Origin: Brevibacterium paucivorans
GTDB taxonomy: Bacteria > Actinomycetota > Actinomycetes > Actinomycetales > Brevibacteriaceae
DNA length: 64,000 bases
Assembly (NCBI RefSeq): GCF_016907735.1
Contig: NZ_JAFBCP010000001.1
Span: forward strand, 2,046,001-2,110,000
Reading direction: 5' to 3'
Made by a program: the position numbers and the translations under genes. The stretch's first letter is position 1, and every line of letters starts with the position of its first letter. Below are positions 1 to 9,655 of the stretch, piece after piece. A model generated the notes under the pieces. It ran no database searches. It worked only from the letters and a program-made list of their open reading frames with translations, and was not told where the DNA came from.

Positions 1-573
1 TCACGCGAAGAGGCGCGCGACCTGCTCGATGTTCCGTCTGGTGCGTGGCTCGTGTCGAGCCCGGTCGCTCTCATCGATTCGCCTGCCGTGACCACCATCG
101 CCGAGGTGGGTGTCCGGTTGGCAACGTACCGCTCCGACCGCTCGTGGGTGTTCGCGCTGACCGGTGGCGGACGTTCCCGCTCTACGGTGCGTAGCGGAAT
201 CGTCGACAGGGTCGAGCACATGCGTTTGGCAGAAGAAGTGTCCACGGTCGATGTTTTGGCAGCGTCCGATGTCGTTGTGGCGTCTGACCGGATGACCGCG
301 GTTGACGCTGAACGTCTCATGCAGTTGGGCCGTCCAGTTGTGTTCGTCGGCTCGGAACAAAACGGCCGTATGTACGGCGACGGTGTTCCACAGTTCGCAC
401 CAGACGATGTGGACGGTGCGCTACACGCTGTCGCGGAACTTATCGACCGTCCGGCCCTGCGCGTGCAAAACGGAATCCACGCTCACGACCGCGTGAGCAC
501 CGCGCGCCACACGTTCATCGCTGACCACCTCTTGAGCGTGTACGCACAGGCGCTTGTCCTCAACGACGACTAA
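1..573 (+). CDS. Probable glycosyltransferase, C-terminal part (5' end outside window)
   Basis: The reading frame is open from the first base and ends at TAA 571-573, giving the last 190 residues; the start lies upstream of the window. The fragment looks like the C-terminal half of a GT-B fold glycosyltransferase. A segment resembling DVLAASDVVVA is followed by a glycine/proline turn (LGRPVVF) where nucleotide-sugar transferases bind donor, and it ends in a helical tail. A GTG at 52 is in frame but the homology-like sequence starts before it. It overlaps the next gene by one base (TAATG), so it is probably the upstream member of the same operon. The family call is moderate; donor and acceptor cannot be told. 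Confidence 0.5.
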   Translation, partial: SREEARDLLDVPSGAWLVSSPVALIDSPAVTTIAEVGVRLATYRSDRSWVFALTGGGRSRSTVRSGIVDRVEHMRLAEEVSTVDVLAASDVVVASDRMTAVDAERLMQLGRPVVFVGSEQNGRMYGDGVPQFAPDDVDGALHAVAELIDRPALRVQNGIHAHDRVSTARHTFIADHLLSVYAQALVLNDD

Positions 574-1205
574 TGCGCGACCAGTACGTCGACACGCACA
601 TTGTCGACAGCTCAGTGGTTTTCACTGGCGCTGTGTGGGACGTGGTTGAACAACGCTTCGTGCTACCAGGAACCGACACCGCACTTACCCGCCAGGTCAT
701 GCGCCACCCGGGCGCTGTGGCCGTTGTGGCTCTCGACGACGACAACCGCGTCATGCTCATGCAACAGTACCGGCATCCGCTACGAGTCATCGAGTGGGAA
801 GTTCCCGCTGGACTTCTGGACCACGCTGGAGAAGAACCACACGTGGCAGCTGCCAGGGAACTGCGCGAAGAAGTCGACTTAAGCGCCAAAACCTGGAACG
901 TACTGGCCGATCAGCTGACCTCACCCGGGGGTTCTTCGGAAGCGCTACGCATCTACCTGGCCCGTGACATCACCACGCACCCAGCGAGCGAGCGCACGGC
1001 AGAAGAAGCCCAGATCAAACCACACTGGGTGCCCTTAGAGGATGCCGTCCAAGCGGTCATGGCCGGTCACATCACCAATGCAACAGCATGTTTGGGCATC
1101 CTTCACACAGCTAGGCACGCAGAAACTGGATTTACGAACCTGCGCCCAGTCGATGACCCGTGGCCCGCACGTAATCACCTGCTCAACGGATTCCTGAACT
1201 CGTGA
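573..1205 (+). CDS. Nudix hydrolase, ADP-ribose pyrophosphatase-like
   Basis: 210 residues. The Nudix box is visible at about residues 80-103, with the metal-binding REL-REE core (RELREEVDL, 95-103) preceded by PAGLLD. This PAGLLD arrangement is typical of ADP-ribose pyrophosphatases, which split ADP-ribose or related nucleoside diphosphate sugars into AMP and a sugar phosphate. The ATG overlaps the previous stop (TAATG), and the gene is followed by xerD with a GTGA overlap, so it should be cotranscribed with the segregation genes. A Nudix gene immediately before xerD is a familiar actinobacterial arrangement. The exact substrate is inferred from family resemblance only. Confidence 0.85.
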   Translation: MRDQYVDTHIVDSSVVFTGAVWDVVEQRFVLPGTDTALTRQVMRHPGAVAVVALDDDNRVMLMQQYRHPLRVIEWEVPAGLLDHAGEEPHVAAARELREEVDLSAKTWNVLADQLTSPGGSSEALRIYLARDITTHPASERTAEEAQIKPHWVPLEDAVQAVMAGHITNATACLGILHTARHAETGFTNLRPVDDPWPARNHLLNGFLNS

Positions 1206-2140
1206 CTGGGGCACGGCACGGGGCGTCCCTCCTGCCGGATGCCCCCTCAGGTCTCATCCGCCCCGTGAGCGAGTACCTCACGTACCTGCAATTGGAGCGG
1301 GGGAGTTCACGCAACACCGTCGACGCGTACGCCCGCGACCTCGCAAAATACGTCACCTACCTGGCAGACGCAGGGGTCAACGACCTCGGGGCCGTCACCA
1401 GCGAACACGTTGCCGGTTTCATTGAACACATTGCGCAACAGAACTTTGCCGTGACATCCAGAGCCCGGATCACGGTAGCTGTGCGCAGGCTCCACCACTT
1501 CACCGCGGCCGAAACCGGGGGAGCGAGCCCCGCCGATGACGTGCAACCACCCACCGACACGATGCGGCTTCCCAAAGCGCTGAGCGTCGACCAGGTGGGC
1601 CAGATCATTCACGCTGCCGGCGATCCACACAGCGCCGACCCCGCCCAACTGCGCGCCGTCGCTTTAGTGGAGTTCCTGTACGCCACCGGCGCTCGCATCA
1701 GTGAGGCCGTAGGGGTTGACCATGACGACGTCGACGTGGACGTCGGCATTGCGCGCGTGTACGGAAAAGGAAACAAGGAACGCCTGGTGCCGTTGGGCTC
1801 CCACTCGATTGAAGCGTTGGGGGCGTGGTTGACGCGCGGCCGGCCCGCGTGGGCCGCCTCAAGTCCCGCTGTTTTTCTCAACGCCCGAGGTGGCAGACTG
1901 TCCCGGCAAAGCGCGTGGGCGATCGTGAAAAAGGCCGCCGAGGTTGCCGACGTTCCGGGTGTCACGGCGCACTCGTTGCGGCATTCGTGCGCAACCCACT
2001 TAGTGGAAGGTGGGGCCGATATCCGAATTGTCCAAGAACTCTTGGGGCATTCGTCCGTGACAACCACTCAGATATACACTCAGGTCACGAGCCAAGCGCT
2101 GAAAGAGGTCTATGCATCGACCCACCCCAGAGCGCGATAG
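1202..2140 (+). CDS. xerD: Site-specific tyrosine recombinase XerD
   Basis: 312 residues. An N-terminal SAM-like core-binding domain (about 22-105) precedes the catalytic domain. All catalytic residues are present: R165 (ARISEA), K in GKGNKER, H257 and R260 (HSLRH), H283 (LLGHSS) and nucleophile Y292 (QIYTQV). It resolves chromosome dimers at dif near the terminus. GTG 1202 overlaps the Nudix stop as GTGA; an in-frame GTG at 1265 would give a 291-residue protein starting at the core domain and cannot be excluded. The position just before parA-scpA-scpB matches the segregation operon of many actinobacteria. Confidence 0.93.
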   Translation: MTGARHGASLLPDAPSGLIRPVSEYLTYLQLERGSSRNTVDAYARDLAKYVTYLADAGVNDLGAVTSEHVAGFIEHIAQQNFAVTSRARITVAVRRLHHFTAAETGGASPADDVQPPTDTMRLPKALSVDQVGQIIHAAGDPHSADPAQLRAVALVEFLYATGARISEAVGVDHDDVDVDVGIARVYGKGNKERLVPLGSHSIEALGAWLTRGRPAWAASSPAVFLNARGGRLSRQSAWAIVKKAAEVADVPGVTAHSLRHSCATHLVEGGADIRIVQELLGHSSVTTTQIYTQVTSQALKEVYASTHPRAR

Positions 2141-2175
2141 GGTGAAAGAAGATCGTTTCGAAGAAAGGCACGTGC

Positions 2176-3027
2176 GTGGAAGAACAGGAACTCGGACCCA
2201 CCGGCCGGCCGGTTCGACAATTTCCGGAACCGCCACCGCTTGAAAGCCACGGTCCCGCACGGATCATCGCGATGGTCAACCAGAAAGGTGGCGTGGGTAA
2301 AACCACGTCGTCGGTCAACTTGGGTGCCGCTTTGGCGGATTACGGGCGTCGCGTACTTCTGGTTGACTTCGACCCGCAGGGCGCACTTTCGGTGGGCCTG
2401 GGGCTCAACCCGCACGACTTGGAACAGAGCGTGTACAACGTACTCATGTCGAGTCGCGTGAACCCGTCAGACGTCATCCAGCACACGGAACACCAGCTCA
2501 TTGACGTGTTGCCGGCCAACATCGACCTGTCAGCCGCAGAAGTTCAGCTGGTCAACGAAGTCGCGCGCGAACAGGTGCTGGCCCGGGCACTGGACAAAGT
2601 TGCTGACGAATACGATGTCATTCTCATCGACTGCCAGCCGTCTTTGGGACTTCTCACCGTCAACGCGTTGACGGCAGCGCACGGTGTCATCATTCCGCTT
2701 GAAACCGAATTCTTCGCCCTGCGCGGTGTGGCCTTGTTGGTCGAAACGATTGAAAAAGTTCAAGACCGCCTCAACCCGGGTCTTGAAATCGACGGTATTT
2801 TGGCCACCATGTTCGACGGGCGCACACTGCACGCCCGCGAAGTGATCTCACGTGTCGTCGACGCGTTTGACGACAAAGTGTTTGAAACCGTGATCAACCG
2901 CACCGTGAAGTTCCCAGACGCCTCCGTGGCCGCCGAACCCATCACCAGCTTCGCGCCCAAACACTCGGGCGCGGAGGCGTACCGGCAACTGGCCCGTGAA
3001 CTCATCTCCCGAGGTGGGGCTCCCTGA
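2176..3027 (+). CDS. parA: ParA family ATPase (segregation operon type)
   Basis: 283 residues. After a 28-residue proline-rich leader comes the deviant Walker A motif KGGVGKTT (37-44) of ParA/Soj/MinD ATPases, followed by VDFDPQG and DCQPSLG. These proteins dimerise on ATP and bind DNA or a partner. Located between xerD and scpA, not beside parB and oriC, this is the second ParA type found in actinobacterial xerD-scpAB operons; its partner is not in the window. GTG 2176 follows an AAAGG ribosome site; a GTG at 2172 is out of frame. Its last codons carry the scpA ribosome site and its stop overlaps the scpA start. Confidence 0.88.
   Translation: MEEQELGPTGRPVRQFPEPPPLESHGPARIIAMVNQKGGVGKTTSSVNLGAALADYGRRVLLVDFDPQGALSVGLGLNPHDLEQSVYNVLMSSRVNPSDVIQHTEHQLIDVLPANIDLSAAEVQLVNEVAREQVLARALDKVADEYDVILIDCQPSLGLLTVNALTAAHGVIIPLETEFFALRGVALLVETIEKVQDRLNPGLEIDGILATMFDGRTLHAREVISRVVDAFDDKVFETVINRTVKFPDASVAAEPITSFAPKHSGAEAYRQLARELISRGGAP
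3011..3017 (+). promoter_or_regulatory. Ribosome binding site deciding the CTG start of scpA
   Basis: GAGGTGG lies inside the last codons of parA, six bases before CTG 3024. No ATG, GTG or TTG is available in the scpA frame between the in-frame stop at 2997-2999 and GTG 3159. This site is therefore the strongest argument that translation of scpA begins at CTG. Confidence 0.7.
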
Positions 3028-3809
3028 GCCACGAATTCGTTGTTGAACTCGACAACTTTTCCGGCCCGTTCGACCTTCTGCTGGGGCTCATCAGTAAACG
3101 TAAACTCGACATTACCGATGTAGCCCTCGCGGAAGTCACCGACGAGTTCGTCGAACACGTGAACGTGCTTACCACCTCGGCCCAGGAAGCCGGCTGGAGC
3201 ACAGCCAAAACCCTGGACCAACTATCCAACTTCCTCCTGGTCGCCTCCACCCTGCTTGACCTTAAAACCGCGCGCCTGCTGCCCGCCGGGACTGTCGAAG
3301 ACGAACTCGATTTAGAACTGCTCGAAGCCAGAGACCTTCTCTTTGCGCGACTCTTGCAATACCGCGCGTACAAAGCCGTGTCTTATGAACTGGGCGAACG
3401 GATCACCCAAACCGGATACTCGGTGGCCAACAGTGGCAACATGAGTGACTTCCAGGGCGTTCTGCCCCCGCTCATCATGTCGGCGACACCAGACATGCTG
3501 GCCGCCATGTATGCGACCGTGCTGGCACGCGACACCACGCCGCCCACCGTGTCGATCGACCACATTCACCTCCAACACGTCAGCGTTCCCGAACAGCGCG
3601 CCCACATTCTTGGTTTGCTCACCGAACGTGAGACGATTACATTTGATGAACTTGCCCAGACGGCCGACTCCACCCTGGTGGTCGTCGCACGGTTTTTAGC
3701 ACTGCTGGAGTTGTTTAAAGCCGGCACAATCGATCTGGACCAAGACGCACCGCTGAGTACACTCGTCATCTCCGGGAGGACACATGACACCACTGACCAC
3801 ACGGATTGA
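3024..3809 (+). CDS. scpA: Segregation and condensation protein A (CTG start)
   Basis: 261 residues from CTG 3024. ScpA is the kleisin that closes the SMC ring together with ScpB. The N-terminal kleisin signature (NFSGPFDLLLGLI, about 11-23) and LDITDVALAEVTDEF are intact only if translation begins at or near 3024. The first conventional start, GTG 3159, would remove 45 residues including that signature, which contacts the SMC neck. CTG overlaps the parA stop as CTGA and sits six bases after GAGGTGG, exactly the GTGA/ATGA coupling used by its neighbours. The 3' end overlaps scpB by 26 bases. The product is certain; the CTG start is strongly supported inference. Confidence 0.9.
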   Translation: MSHEFVVELDNFSGPFDLLLGLISKRKLDITDVALAEVTDEFVEHVNVLTTSAQEAGWSTAKTLDQLSNFLLVASTLLDLKTARLLPAGTVEDELDLELLEARDLLFARLLQYRAYKAVSYELGERITQTGYSVANSGNMSDFQGVLPPLIMSATPDMLAAMYATVLARDTTPPTVSIDHIHLQHVSVPEQRAHILGLLTERETITFDELAQTADSTLVVVARFLALLELFKAGTIDLDQDAPLSTLVISGRTHDTTDHTD

Positions 3810-4335
3810 AGCGATCCTGACGGTCATTGGCGAACCGGTGACCACCGACGAACTCGCGACCGCACTTGAAGTCAGTCCACAAGAGATTGAGCAGGCGATT
3901 GAAGAGTTACACGACGAATACTCCACCGGACGCGTCAGCGGTTTCGAAATCCGCAAATCAGCAGGTGGGTGGCAGTTCCACTCCCGCCCAGAACACTTCG
4001 ACACCGTCAAACAGTTCCTGACTCGTGGCCAGACCGCCAAGCTCAGCCAAGCAGCCCTGGAAACCTTGGCAGTTGTCGCGTACGCACAGCCCGTGACCCG
4101 CGCGCGCATCGCAGCCATCAGAGGCGTTAACGTCGACGGAGTGGTGCGTACCCTACTCATGCGCGGTCTCATTGTTGAAGCCCCAAAAACAGAAGGCCCC
4201 ACCCAGTTCGTCACCTCCCACGTGTTTCTGTCAGCCATGGGAATCGACAGCCTCGACGAACTTCCAGCAATCGCCCCATTCCTCCCAGAAGACGTCCCAC
4301 AAGAAGCCACCTTTGACACGAAGGAAACAACGTGA
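3784..4335 (+). CDS. scpB: Segregation and condensation protein B
   Basis: 183 residues. ScpB has tandem winged-helix domains and binds the ScpA kleisin to form the SMC-ScpAB condensin complex. Typical features are the early IEAILTVIGEPV segment, the QAALETLAVVAYAQPVTRARI stretch around residues 80-100 and a C-terminal FLSAMGIDSLDELP motif. ATG 3784 follows a strong GGGAGGA site that lies inside the end of scpA, so the two are translated together. Its stop overlaps the GTG of the pseudouridine synthase (GTGA). Confidence 0.93.
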   Translation: MTPLTTRIEAILTVIGEPVTTDELATALEVSPQEIEQAIEELHDEYSTGRVSGFEIRKSAGGWQFHSRPEHFDTVKQFLTRGQTAKLSQAALETLAVVAYAQPVTRARIAAIRGVNVDGVVRTLLMRGLIVEAPKTEGPTQFVTSHVFLSAMGIDSLDELPAIAPFLPEDVPQEATFDTKETT

Positions 4336-5147
4336 ACTTTGACAAGAAGCGCCCCAGCCGCAAACAGCGCGAAGCCAACATCGCCCGCGCCCAGAAACAA
4401 ACCACCTCGGACCCACACACCCAAACCGGGGTACGCCTCCAGAAAGTCATGGCGGACGCCGGACTGGGGTCGCGACGCACGTGCGAACAGATGATCCTGG
4501 ACGGGCGCGTGGAAGTCGACGGCCACATCGTGATCGAACTGGGTACCCGAATCGACCCCACCAAACAGCGCCTGGTGGTCGACTCCATGCCCATCGAGGT
4601 GAACTCCGAAAAGGTGTACTTCGCACTCAACAAACCCGCCAAGGTCGTCTCGTCCATGGGCGACCCCGAAGGCCGACGCAACCTCGACGAATTCGTCCGC
4701 GACCGCACCGAACGCCTCTTCCACGTAGGACGCTTGGACTACGAAACAGAAGGGCTGCTCCTTTTGACAAACGACGGGGACATGGCCAACCGGCTTACCC
4801 ACCCACGCTATGAGATCCCCAAGAAATACCTGGCCCAAGTCAAGGGCCCCGTGGCCAAAGACGTGGGCGCTCGCTTGCGTGAAGGAATCGAACTGGACGA
4901 CGGCATCAGCCGGGTGGACTCGTTTAAACTCATCGACTCCCAGCCCGGGGTGGCTCTGGTGGAAGTGATTCTGCACTCTGGGAAAAACCGGATCGTTCGA
5001 CGCTTGCTCAGTGCCGTGGGCAACCCGGTCCTACGCCTGGTGCGCACCGAATTTGGGCCCATTGCCCTTGCAGAACAGCGCCAAGGAAAAATGCGGCAAC
5101 TGCGCCCGGAAGAGGTTTCAGAACTCATGAAAGCTGTTGATCTGTGA
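4332..5147 (+). CDS. rluB: 23S rRNA pseudouridine synthase, RluB/RsuA family
   Basis: 271 residues. A charged N-terminal leader is followed by an S4 RNA-binding domain (about 35-80) and an RsuA/RluB catalytic domain; the catalytic aspartate is D136 in GRLDYETEGLL, and the end contains KNRIVRRLL. It isomerises uridine in 23S rRNA helix 89 if it follows its family. It lies between scpB and tyrA with GTGA overlaps on both sides, the arrangement seen in many Gram-positive scpAB operons. Assignment to RluB rather than RsuA rests on length and gene order. Confidence 0.9.
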   Translation: MNFDKKRPSRKQREANIARAQKQTTSDPHTQTGVRLQKVMADAGLGSRRTCEQMILDGRVEVDGHIVIELGTRIDPTKQRLVVDSMPIEVNSEKVYFALNKPAKVVSSMGDPEGRRNLDEFVRDRTERLFHVGRLDYETEGLLLLTNDGDMANRLTHPRYEIPKKYLAQVKGPVAKDVGARLREGIELDDGISRVDSFKLIDSQPGVALVEVILHSGKNRIVRRLLSAVGNPVLRLVRTEFGPIALAEQRQGKMRQLRPEEVSELMKAVDL

Positions 5148-6232
5148 ACGTACACATCGTAGGGACTGGACTGTTAGGCACCTCGCTTGGCCTGAGCTTG
5201 TCCCGGCACGGTTACCGTGTCACCCTCGAAGACCTTTCACCCACGGCCGTGCAACTCGCAGCCGACATGGGAGCCGGCGAAGCGGATCACCCTAAGGACC
5301 CCGACGTCGTCGTCATTGCCACGCCTCCCGACGTGGTCGCACAGGTCATCGTCGACGCACTGCGCACATGGCCCAACGCCACCATCACCGATGTCGCGAG
5401 CGTCAAAACCGCCATCTTGGACGCAGTCAAGCAGCACACACGCGACCGGGAACTGGACCGCTACATCGGTTCACACCCCATGGCCGGTCGCGAAAAATCC
5501 GGCGCGATCGCAGCCCGGGCCGACCTGTTCATGGGTCGCCCATGGGTCGTGTGCTCCGACGAAGACACCCCACAGGAGCGCTTGGAACAGGTCGTGACAA
5601 TCGCGCAGGCCGTAGGTGCCTCGGTCATGCACCTGGACCCGCTGTTCCACGACTCCTCAGTGGCCCGAGTCTCTCACGCCCCGCAAGTCGTGGCCTCGAT
5701 CATGGCTGCCCAGCTGATCGACATGCCGTCAGAAGGCGTTGCGCTCGCTGGTCAAGGACTGCGTGACACCACCCGGATTGCGGATTCTGACCCGGGGTTG
5801 TGGACTCAGATTTTGGCGGGTAACGCCGCCGAGGTGGCAGCGGTGTTGCGTGATATCCGCAGTGATCTGGATAGAGTGATCGACGCGTTGGACGTGCGTC
5901 CGGGATCGCTGCGAACGATCGCCGGTTCGATTGCAGCTGGAAACGACGGTCGGGCTCGGATTCCCGGTAAGCACGGAATGGCACCGGCAACCTATGAGAC
6001 GGTCACGGTGTACGTGGACGACGCGCCGGGAACGCTGTCACGGCTGTTTGCCGACATCGGTGGCCTGGGTGTGAACATTGAAGACATCCGGATCGACCAT
6101 GCCACGGGCGTTAAACTGGGTAGCGTCGAACTTTCGGTCGTGCCCGCTCACGTGCAAGTTCTTGTGCAAGGCTTAAGCGAAAATGGGTGGCGTCTACCGG
6201 AGCAGGCTCTCGATCCCAAGGAGGAAAAGTGA
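5144..6232 (+). CDS. tyrA: Prephenate dehydrogenase with C-terminal ACT domain
   Basis: 362 residues. The Rossmann fingerprint GTGLLG (7-12) starts an NAD(P)-binding domain; the [13 protein letters not shown] segment (about 108-120) is the conserved prephenate dehydrogenase active-site region. The last 80 residues (from [16 protein letters not shown]) form an ACT domain, which normally gives feedback control by tyrosine. It oxidatively decarboxylates prephenate to 4-hydroxyphenylpyruvate. It sits between rluB and cmk with GTGA overlaps. A DAHP synthase for the entry to the same pathway lies at 28478. Confidence 0.93.
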   Translation: MNVHIVGTGLLGTSLGLSLSRHGYRVTLEDLSPTAVQLAADMGAGEADHPKDPDVVVIATPPDVVAQVIVDALRTWPNATITDVASVKTAILDAVKQHTRDRELDRYIGSHPMAGREKSGAIAARADLFMGRPWVVCSDEDTPQERLEQVVTIAQAVGASVMHLDPLFHDSSVARVSHAPQVVASIMAAQLIDMPSEGVALAGQGLRDTTRIADSDPGLWTQILAGNAAEVAAVLRDIRSDLDRVIDALDVRPGSLRTIAGSIAAGNDGRARIPGKHGMAPATYETVTVYVDDAPGTLSRLFADIGGLGVNIEDIRIDHATGVKLGSVELSVVPAHVQVLVQGLSENGWRLPEQALDPKEEK

Positions 6233-6909
6233 CCGTTATTGCTATCGATGGCCCCAGCGGAGTTGGGAAGTCCAGCGTTTCGCGTGAGGTTGCGCGTCGT
6301 AACGGCTTTGGGTACTTGGACACGGGGGCGATGTACCGGGCGATGGCGTGGCTGTGCTTGCAGCGTGGGGTGAGTGATCCCGGCGACGTGGTTGAACAAA
6401 TCCGTGGCGTGGACTTCGAAATCTCGACCGACCCTGAACACGTTTCCGTCGAGGTCGACGGGATCGACGTCACCACCGACATCCGGTCAGAAGACGTCTC
6501 CACGAATGTGCAGATTGTTTCAAGCGTGCCTGACGCTCGCGAAGAACTCATTGGCATGCAGCGTGACATCATTTCTCGCGTGAGCGCAGACAAAGGCGGA
6601 ATCGTCGTTGAAGGGCGTGACATTACAACTGTCGTTGCCCCCGACGCCGATGTTCGGATTCTCATGACCGCCCGCGAAGACGTGCGCATTGCTCGTCGGG
6701 CAGGCGAGATCCACGGTGAAGCCACCGAAGAATCAGTCGAGGCTACCCGCGCTCAGGTCGCTGACCGTGACCGCAAGGATTCGGCAACCACCAGCTTCCT
6801 CACGGCAGCCGAAGGCGTTCACACGCTGGACACCACCCACATTGACTTCGACGAATCGGTTGAGGCAGTCATGGGGCTCATTGACCAGGCGGACGGCGGT
6901 AACAAGTGA
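6229..6909 (+). CDS. cmk: Cytidylate kinase
   Basis: 226 residues, the usual length for bacterial CMP kinase. The P-loop GPSGVGKSS is at about residues 8-16, followed by [14 protein letters not shown] (substrate site) and a late [12 protein letters not shown] lid segment. It phosphorylates CMP and dCMP with ATP. GTG 6229 overlaps the tyrA stop and follows AAGGAGG, so it is preferred over the ATG at 6187, which would add 14 residues lacking family features. It overlaps der by GTGA. Confidence 0.95.
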   Translation: MTVIAIDGPSGVGKSSVSREVARRNGFGYLDTGAMYRAMAWLCLQRGVSDPGDVVEQIRGVDFEISTDPEHVSVEVDGIDVTTDIRSEDVSTNVQIVSSVPDAREELIGMQRDIISRVSADKGGIVVEGRDITTVVAPDADVRILMTAREDVRIARRAGEIHGEATEESVEATRAQVADRDRKDSATTSFLTAAEGVHTLDTTHIDFDESVEAVMGLIDQADGGNK

Positions 6910-8417
6910 CCAAGGAACCCGAATTTTCGCCTGTTCCTGACGAGGATTTTCACGAACGTTTCTCTGCTATTGACGGTGATGAAGAACGGCTCAGGGAAGA
7001 AAGTCTGCGAGCCGGCCTCGACGACTACGAACTCGAGGACGAAGACCGCGAACTTCTGGACCGTTCCCCGGACGACCACGACGCGAGTGGCCCCACGGGA
7101 CCGTCACCGATCCTCGCGATTGTGGGCCGTCCAAACGTGGGTAAATCCACGCTGGTAAACCGTATTTTGGGCCGACGCGAGGCCGTTGTTGAAGACGTTC
7201 CTGGTGTGACCCGTGACCGCGTGAGCTACACGGCTCACTGGGCTGGCCGTGACATCACCCTGGTGGACACCGGAGGATGGGACATCGATTCGAAGGGGAT
7301 GGCCTCACGGATCGCTGAGCAGGCTGAAATCGCGGTCGAACTCGCCGACGCCGTTGTGTTCGTGCTCGACGTACACACCGGCATCACCTCGACCGATGAG
7401 CACATTGTTCGCATGCTTCGCCGCACTGGTAAACCGGTGATCGTGGCGGCGAACAAGGTTGACGATGAGCGCTCGGAGTTGGCCGCGTTTGAGCTGTGGA
7501 ACCTGGGGCTGGGCGAACCGTCACCGGTTTCGGCTATGCACGGCCGAGGTGTCGCTGATCTTCTGGACCGAGCTGTCGACGTTCTCCCCGCCGTGTCCGA
7601 GGTCGACCAGATGATGGAAGAAGGCGGGCCGCGCCGAGTGGCTCTCATTGGGCGCCCGAATGTGGGGAAGTCTTCGCTTCTGAACCGCCTTGTGGGTAGC
7701 GAACGCGTCATGGTGGACAACGTGGCTGGCACCACGCGCGACCCCGTGGACGAACTGGTGGTTTTGGGGGATCGGCAATGGCGTTTTGTGGACACGGCCG
7801 GTATCCGTAAGCGGGCGCGGCAGTCGTCTGGGGCTGACTATTACGCCGCCTTGCGTACGCAAACGGCGTTGGAGCGCGCCGAGGTGGCATTGGTTTTGTT
7901 GGAAGCCGATCAGCCCATCTCGGAGCAGGATCTGCGTGTGATCAACAGCGTCATTGAAGCTGGACGCGCCCTGGTTTTGGTGTTTAACAAATGGGACCTC
8001 CTGGATGAGGACCGGCGTCTTGAGCTCGAAAAGGAAATCGAGCTACAACTTGGGCACGTGTCGTGGGCGCCACGTGTGAACATTTCGGCAAAGACGGGGC
8101 GTCACGCCGACAAGCTCGTGCCCGCCCTGGACGGGGCCCTGAAGGGATGGGATACGCGGATTCCGACCGGCCGTCTTAACGCTTTCTTGGGCGAACTCGT
8201 TGCGGCGAACCCGCACCCGTTGCGCGGAGGAAAACAGCCACGCATTCTGTTTGGAACGCAGGCTCACCCGCGTCCGCCCAAGTTTGTTCTGTTCACTACG
8301 GGATTCTTGGACCCGGGGTATCGGCGGTTCATTACGCGTCGCTTGCGTGAAACGTTCGACTTCACGGGAACCCCAGTTGAGATCAACATGCGCATTCGCG
8401 AGAAAAGGAAGCGCTAG
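6906..8417 (+). CDS. der: Ribosome biogenesis GTPase Der (EngA)
   Basis: 503 residues. Two tandem GTPase domains each have a GRPNVGKS P-loop (74-81 and about 249-256), with DTGG/DTAG switch II and NKVD/NKWD specificity motifs, then a KH-like C-terminal domain. Der is essential for maturation of the 50S subunit. About 65 acidic residues precede the first G domain, as in other actinobacterial Der proteins. It overlaps cmk (GTGA); its stop TAG (8415-8417) shares the final G with GTG 8417 of the next gene. Confidence 0.95.
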   Translation: MTKEPEFSPVPDEDFHERFSAIDGDEERLREESLRAGLDDYELEDEDRELLDRSPDDHDASGPTGPSPILAIVGRPNVGKSTLVNRILGRREAVVEDVPGVTRDRVSYTAHWAGRDITLVDTGGWDIDSKGMASRIAEQAEIAVELADAVVFVLDVHTGITSTDEHIVRMLRRTGKPVIVAANKVDDERSELAAFELWNLGLGEPSPVSAMHGRGVADLLDRAVDVLPAVSEVDQMMEEGGPRRVALIGRPNVGKSSLLNRLVGSERVMVDNVAGTTRDPVDELVVLGDRQWRFVDTAGIRKRARQSSGADYYAALRTQTALERAEVALVLLEADQPISEQDLRVINSVIEAGRALVLVFNKWDLLDEDRRLELEKEIELQLGHVSWAPRVNISAKTGRHADKLVPALDGALKGWDTRIPTGRLNAFLGELVAANPHPLRGGKQPRILFGTQAHPRPPKFVLFTTGFLDPGYRRFITRRLRETFDFTGTPVEINMRIREKRKR

Positions 8418-9652
8418 TGGACACTGATTCCACTCGCCAGCCGATTCTTCCGCGATTCCTCATCATTGTTTTGGGACTCGCGGGTTTGGCGTTTGGAATC
8501 CAGTTTGTGCAAGGGCTGCAAACGATCGTGGCCCCTGTGTTTTTGGCGCTGAACCTGGTGGTCGTGGTGCATCCGCTGCAGGCGTATCTGATTTCTAAAC
8601 GCGTGCCAGCGATTATTGCAGCGTCGATCACCGTGGTGTTGGTCATGGCTCTGTTGGTTGCGTTCTTTGGGCTCAACGCGTGGGCAATCGCCGAACTGGT
8701 CATTGTACTTCCCAGCTATTCGGGAAAACTGGCGGAACTCTACGGGGACATCATTGGCGTCACCACGTCGTGGGGACTCACCCCCGAGGTGATCCAGAGC
8801 CAACTCAACGCGTTCGACTTTTCGTCCTTGACCGACGCGGCCCTGAAAGTTCTGTCGAATGTGTCAGCCATTGTTGCGTTGTTGACCACGGTGATCATGA
8901 CGGTGTTCTTCGTGATTATGGATTCGTTGCAGTTCCCGGCTCGTTTACAGGCGATCAGCAATGTGGCCCCGCAGTTCACCTACGCCATGCGCTCCTTTGG
9001 GCAGGGCGTGCGACGCTACTGGATCGTGGCTACGATTTTTGGTCTGATCGTGGCGGTTTTCGACGTCATTGCTCTGTGGATCATTGGTGTTCCACTCGCT
9101 TTAGTCTGGGGTGTTCTGGCTTTTACCACCAACTACATCCCCAACGTGGGACTCATCATTGGCCTGGTTCCACCCACCCTCATGGCGTTGCTAGAAGGAA
9201 GCTGGTGGGACGCGTTTTGGGTGGTCGTCGCGTACTTGACGCTCAACTTCGTCATCCAGTCGATTATCCAGCCCAAGTTCACAGGCGAATCGGTGGGTGT
9301 GACTCCCTTTATCTCGTTCCTTTCGCTTCTGTTCTGGTACTGGGTCTTAGGGCCGTTGGGCGCTCTTCTCGCACTTCCTGCCACCCTGTTGGTCAAGGCA
9401 CTCTTGGTGGACGCCGACCCCCGGGCGCGGTGGATCAACCTGCTGATCTCGTCAGGTTTTAACCGGCACACCGGCAAGATACTCGCCACGTCCGGAGCTC
9501 CCACGGGCCCGGAACCGGAAGCCACCTCGGAACCCGCAGCCACCGCGGAACCTGCACCCACCTCGGATCCGGAAGAGGATTCAGAAACCACCTCGGAGGA
9601 TACAGAAGACCCAGAAAACCCGGAAACCACCTCGGGGGACGCCATAAAATAA
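8417..9652 (+). CDS. AI-2E family membrane transporter-like protein
   Basis: 411 residues. About seven or eight hydrophobic segments, with the extended hydrophilic stretch between the second pair and the ITNYIPN-like region (FTTNYIPNVGLIIGLVPP, about 236-253) that marks the AI-2E exporter/PerM/TqsA family. Members move autoinducer-2, sodium/protons or unknown solutes, so no substrate is claimed. The last 55 residues are a hydrophilic, degenerate repeat of T, S, E, P and A (ATSEPAATAEPAPT), probably an exposed cytoplasmic tail. GTG start overlaps the der stop. Confidence 0.82.
   Translation: MDTDSTRQPILPRFLIIVLGLAGLAFGIQFVQGLQTIVAPVFLALNLVVVVHPLQAYLISKRVPAIIAASITVVLVMALLVAFFGLNAWAIAELVIVLPSYSGKLAELYGDIIGVTTSWGLTPEVIQSQLNAFDFSSLTDAALKVLSNVSAIVALLTTVIMTVFFVIMDSLQFPARLQAISNVAPQFTYAMRSFGQGVRRYWIVATIFGLIVAVFDVIALWIIGVPLALVWGVLAFTTNYIPNVGLIIGLVPPTLMALLEGSWWDAFWVVVAYLTLNFVIQSIIQPKFTGESVGVTPFISFLSLLFWYWVLGPLGALLALPATLLVKALLVDADPRARWINLLISSGFNRHTGKILATSGAPTGPEPEATSEPAATAEPAPTSDPEEDSETTSEDTEDPENPETTSGDAIK
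9645..9650 (+). promoter_or_regulatory. Candidate -10 box for a leaderless yciO-like transcript
   Basis: TAAAAT lies at the very end of the preceding gene, five bases before ATG 9656. There is no ribosome binding site before that ATG, so transcription starting at or just before the ATG would explain the arrangement. No convincing -35 box is seen. Confidence 0.4.
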
Positions 9653-9655
9653 AGC

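Noticed and set aside
3159-3809. GTG 3159 as the scpA start
   Set aside because: It would delete the conserved N-terminal kleisin signature encoded directly before it; CTG 3024 with its ribosome site is a better fit.
3696-4976. 426-codon open frame on the minus strand across scpB and rluB
   Set aside because: It lies fully opposite two well-supported genes, has no family features and no ribosome site; it is a GC-rich codon-pattern shadow.
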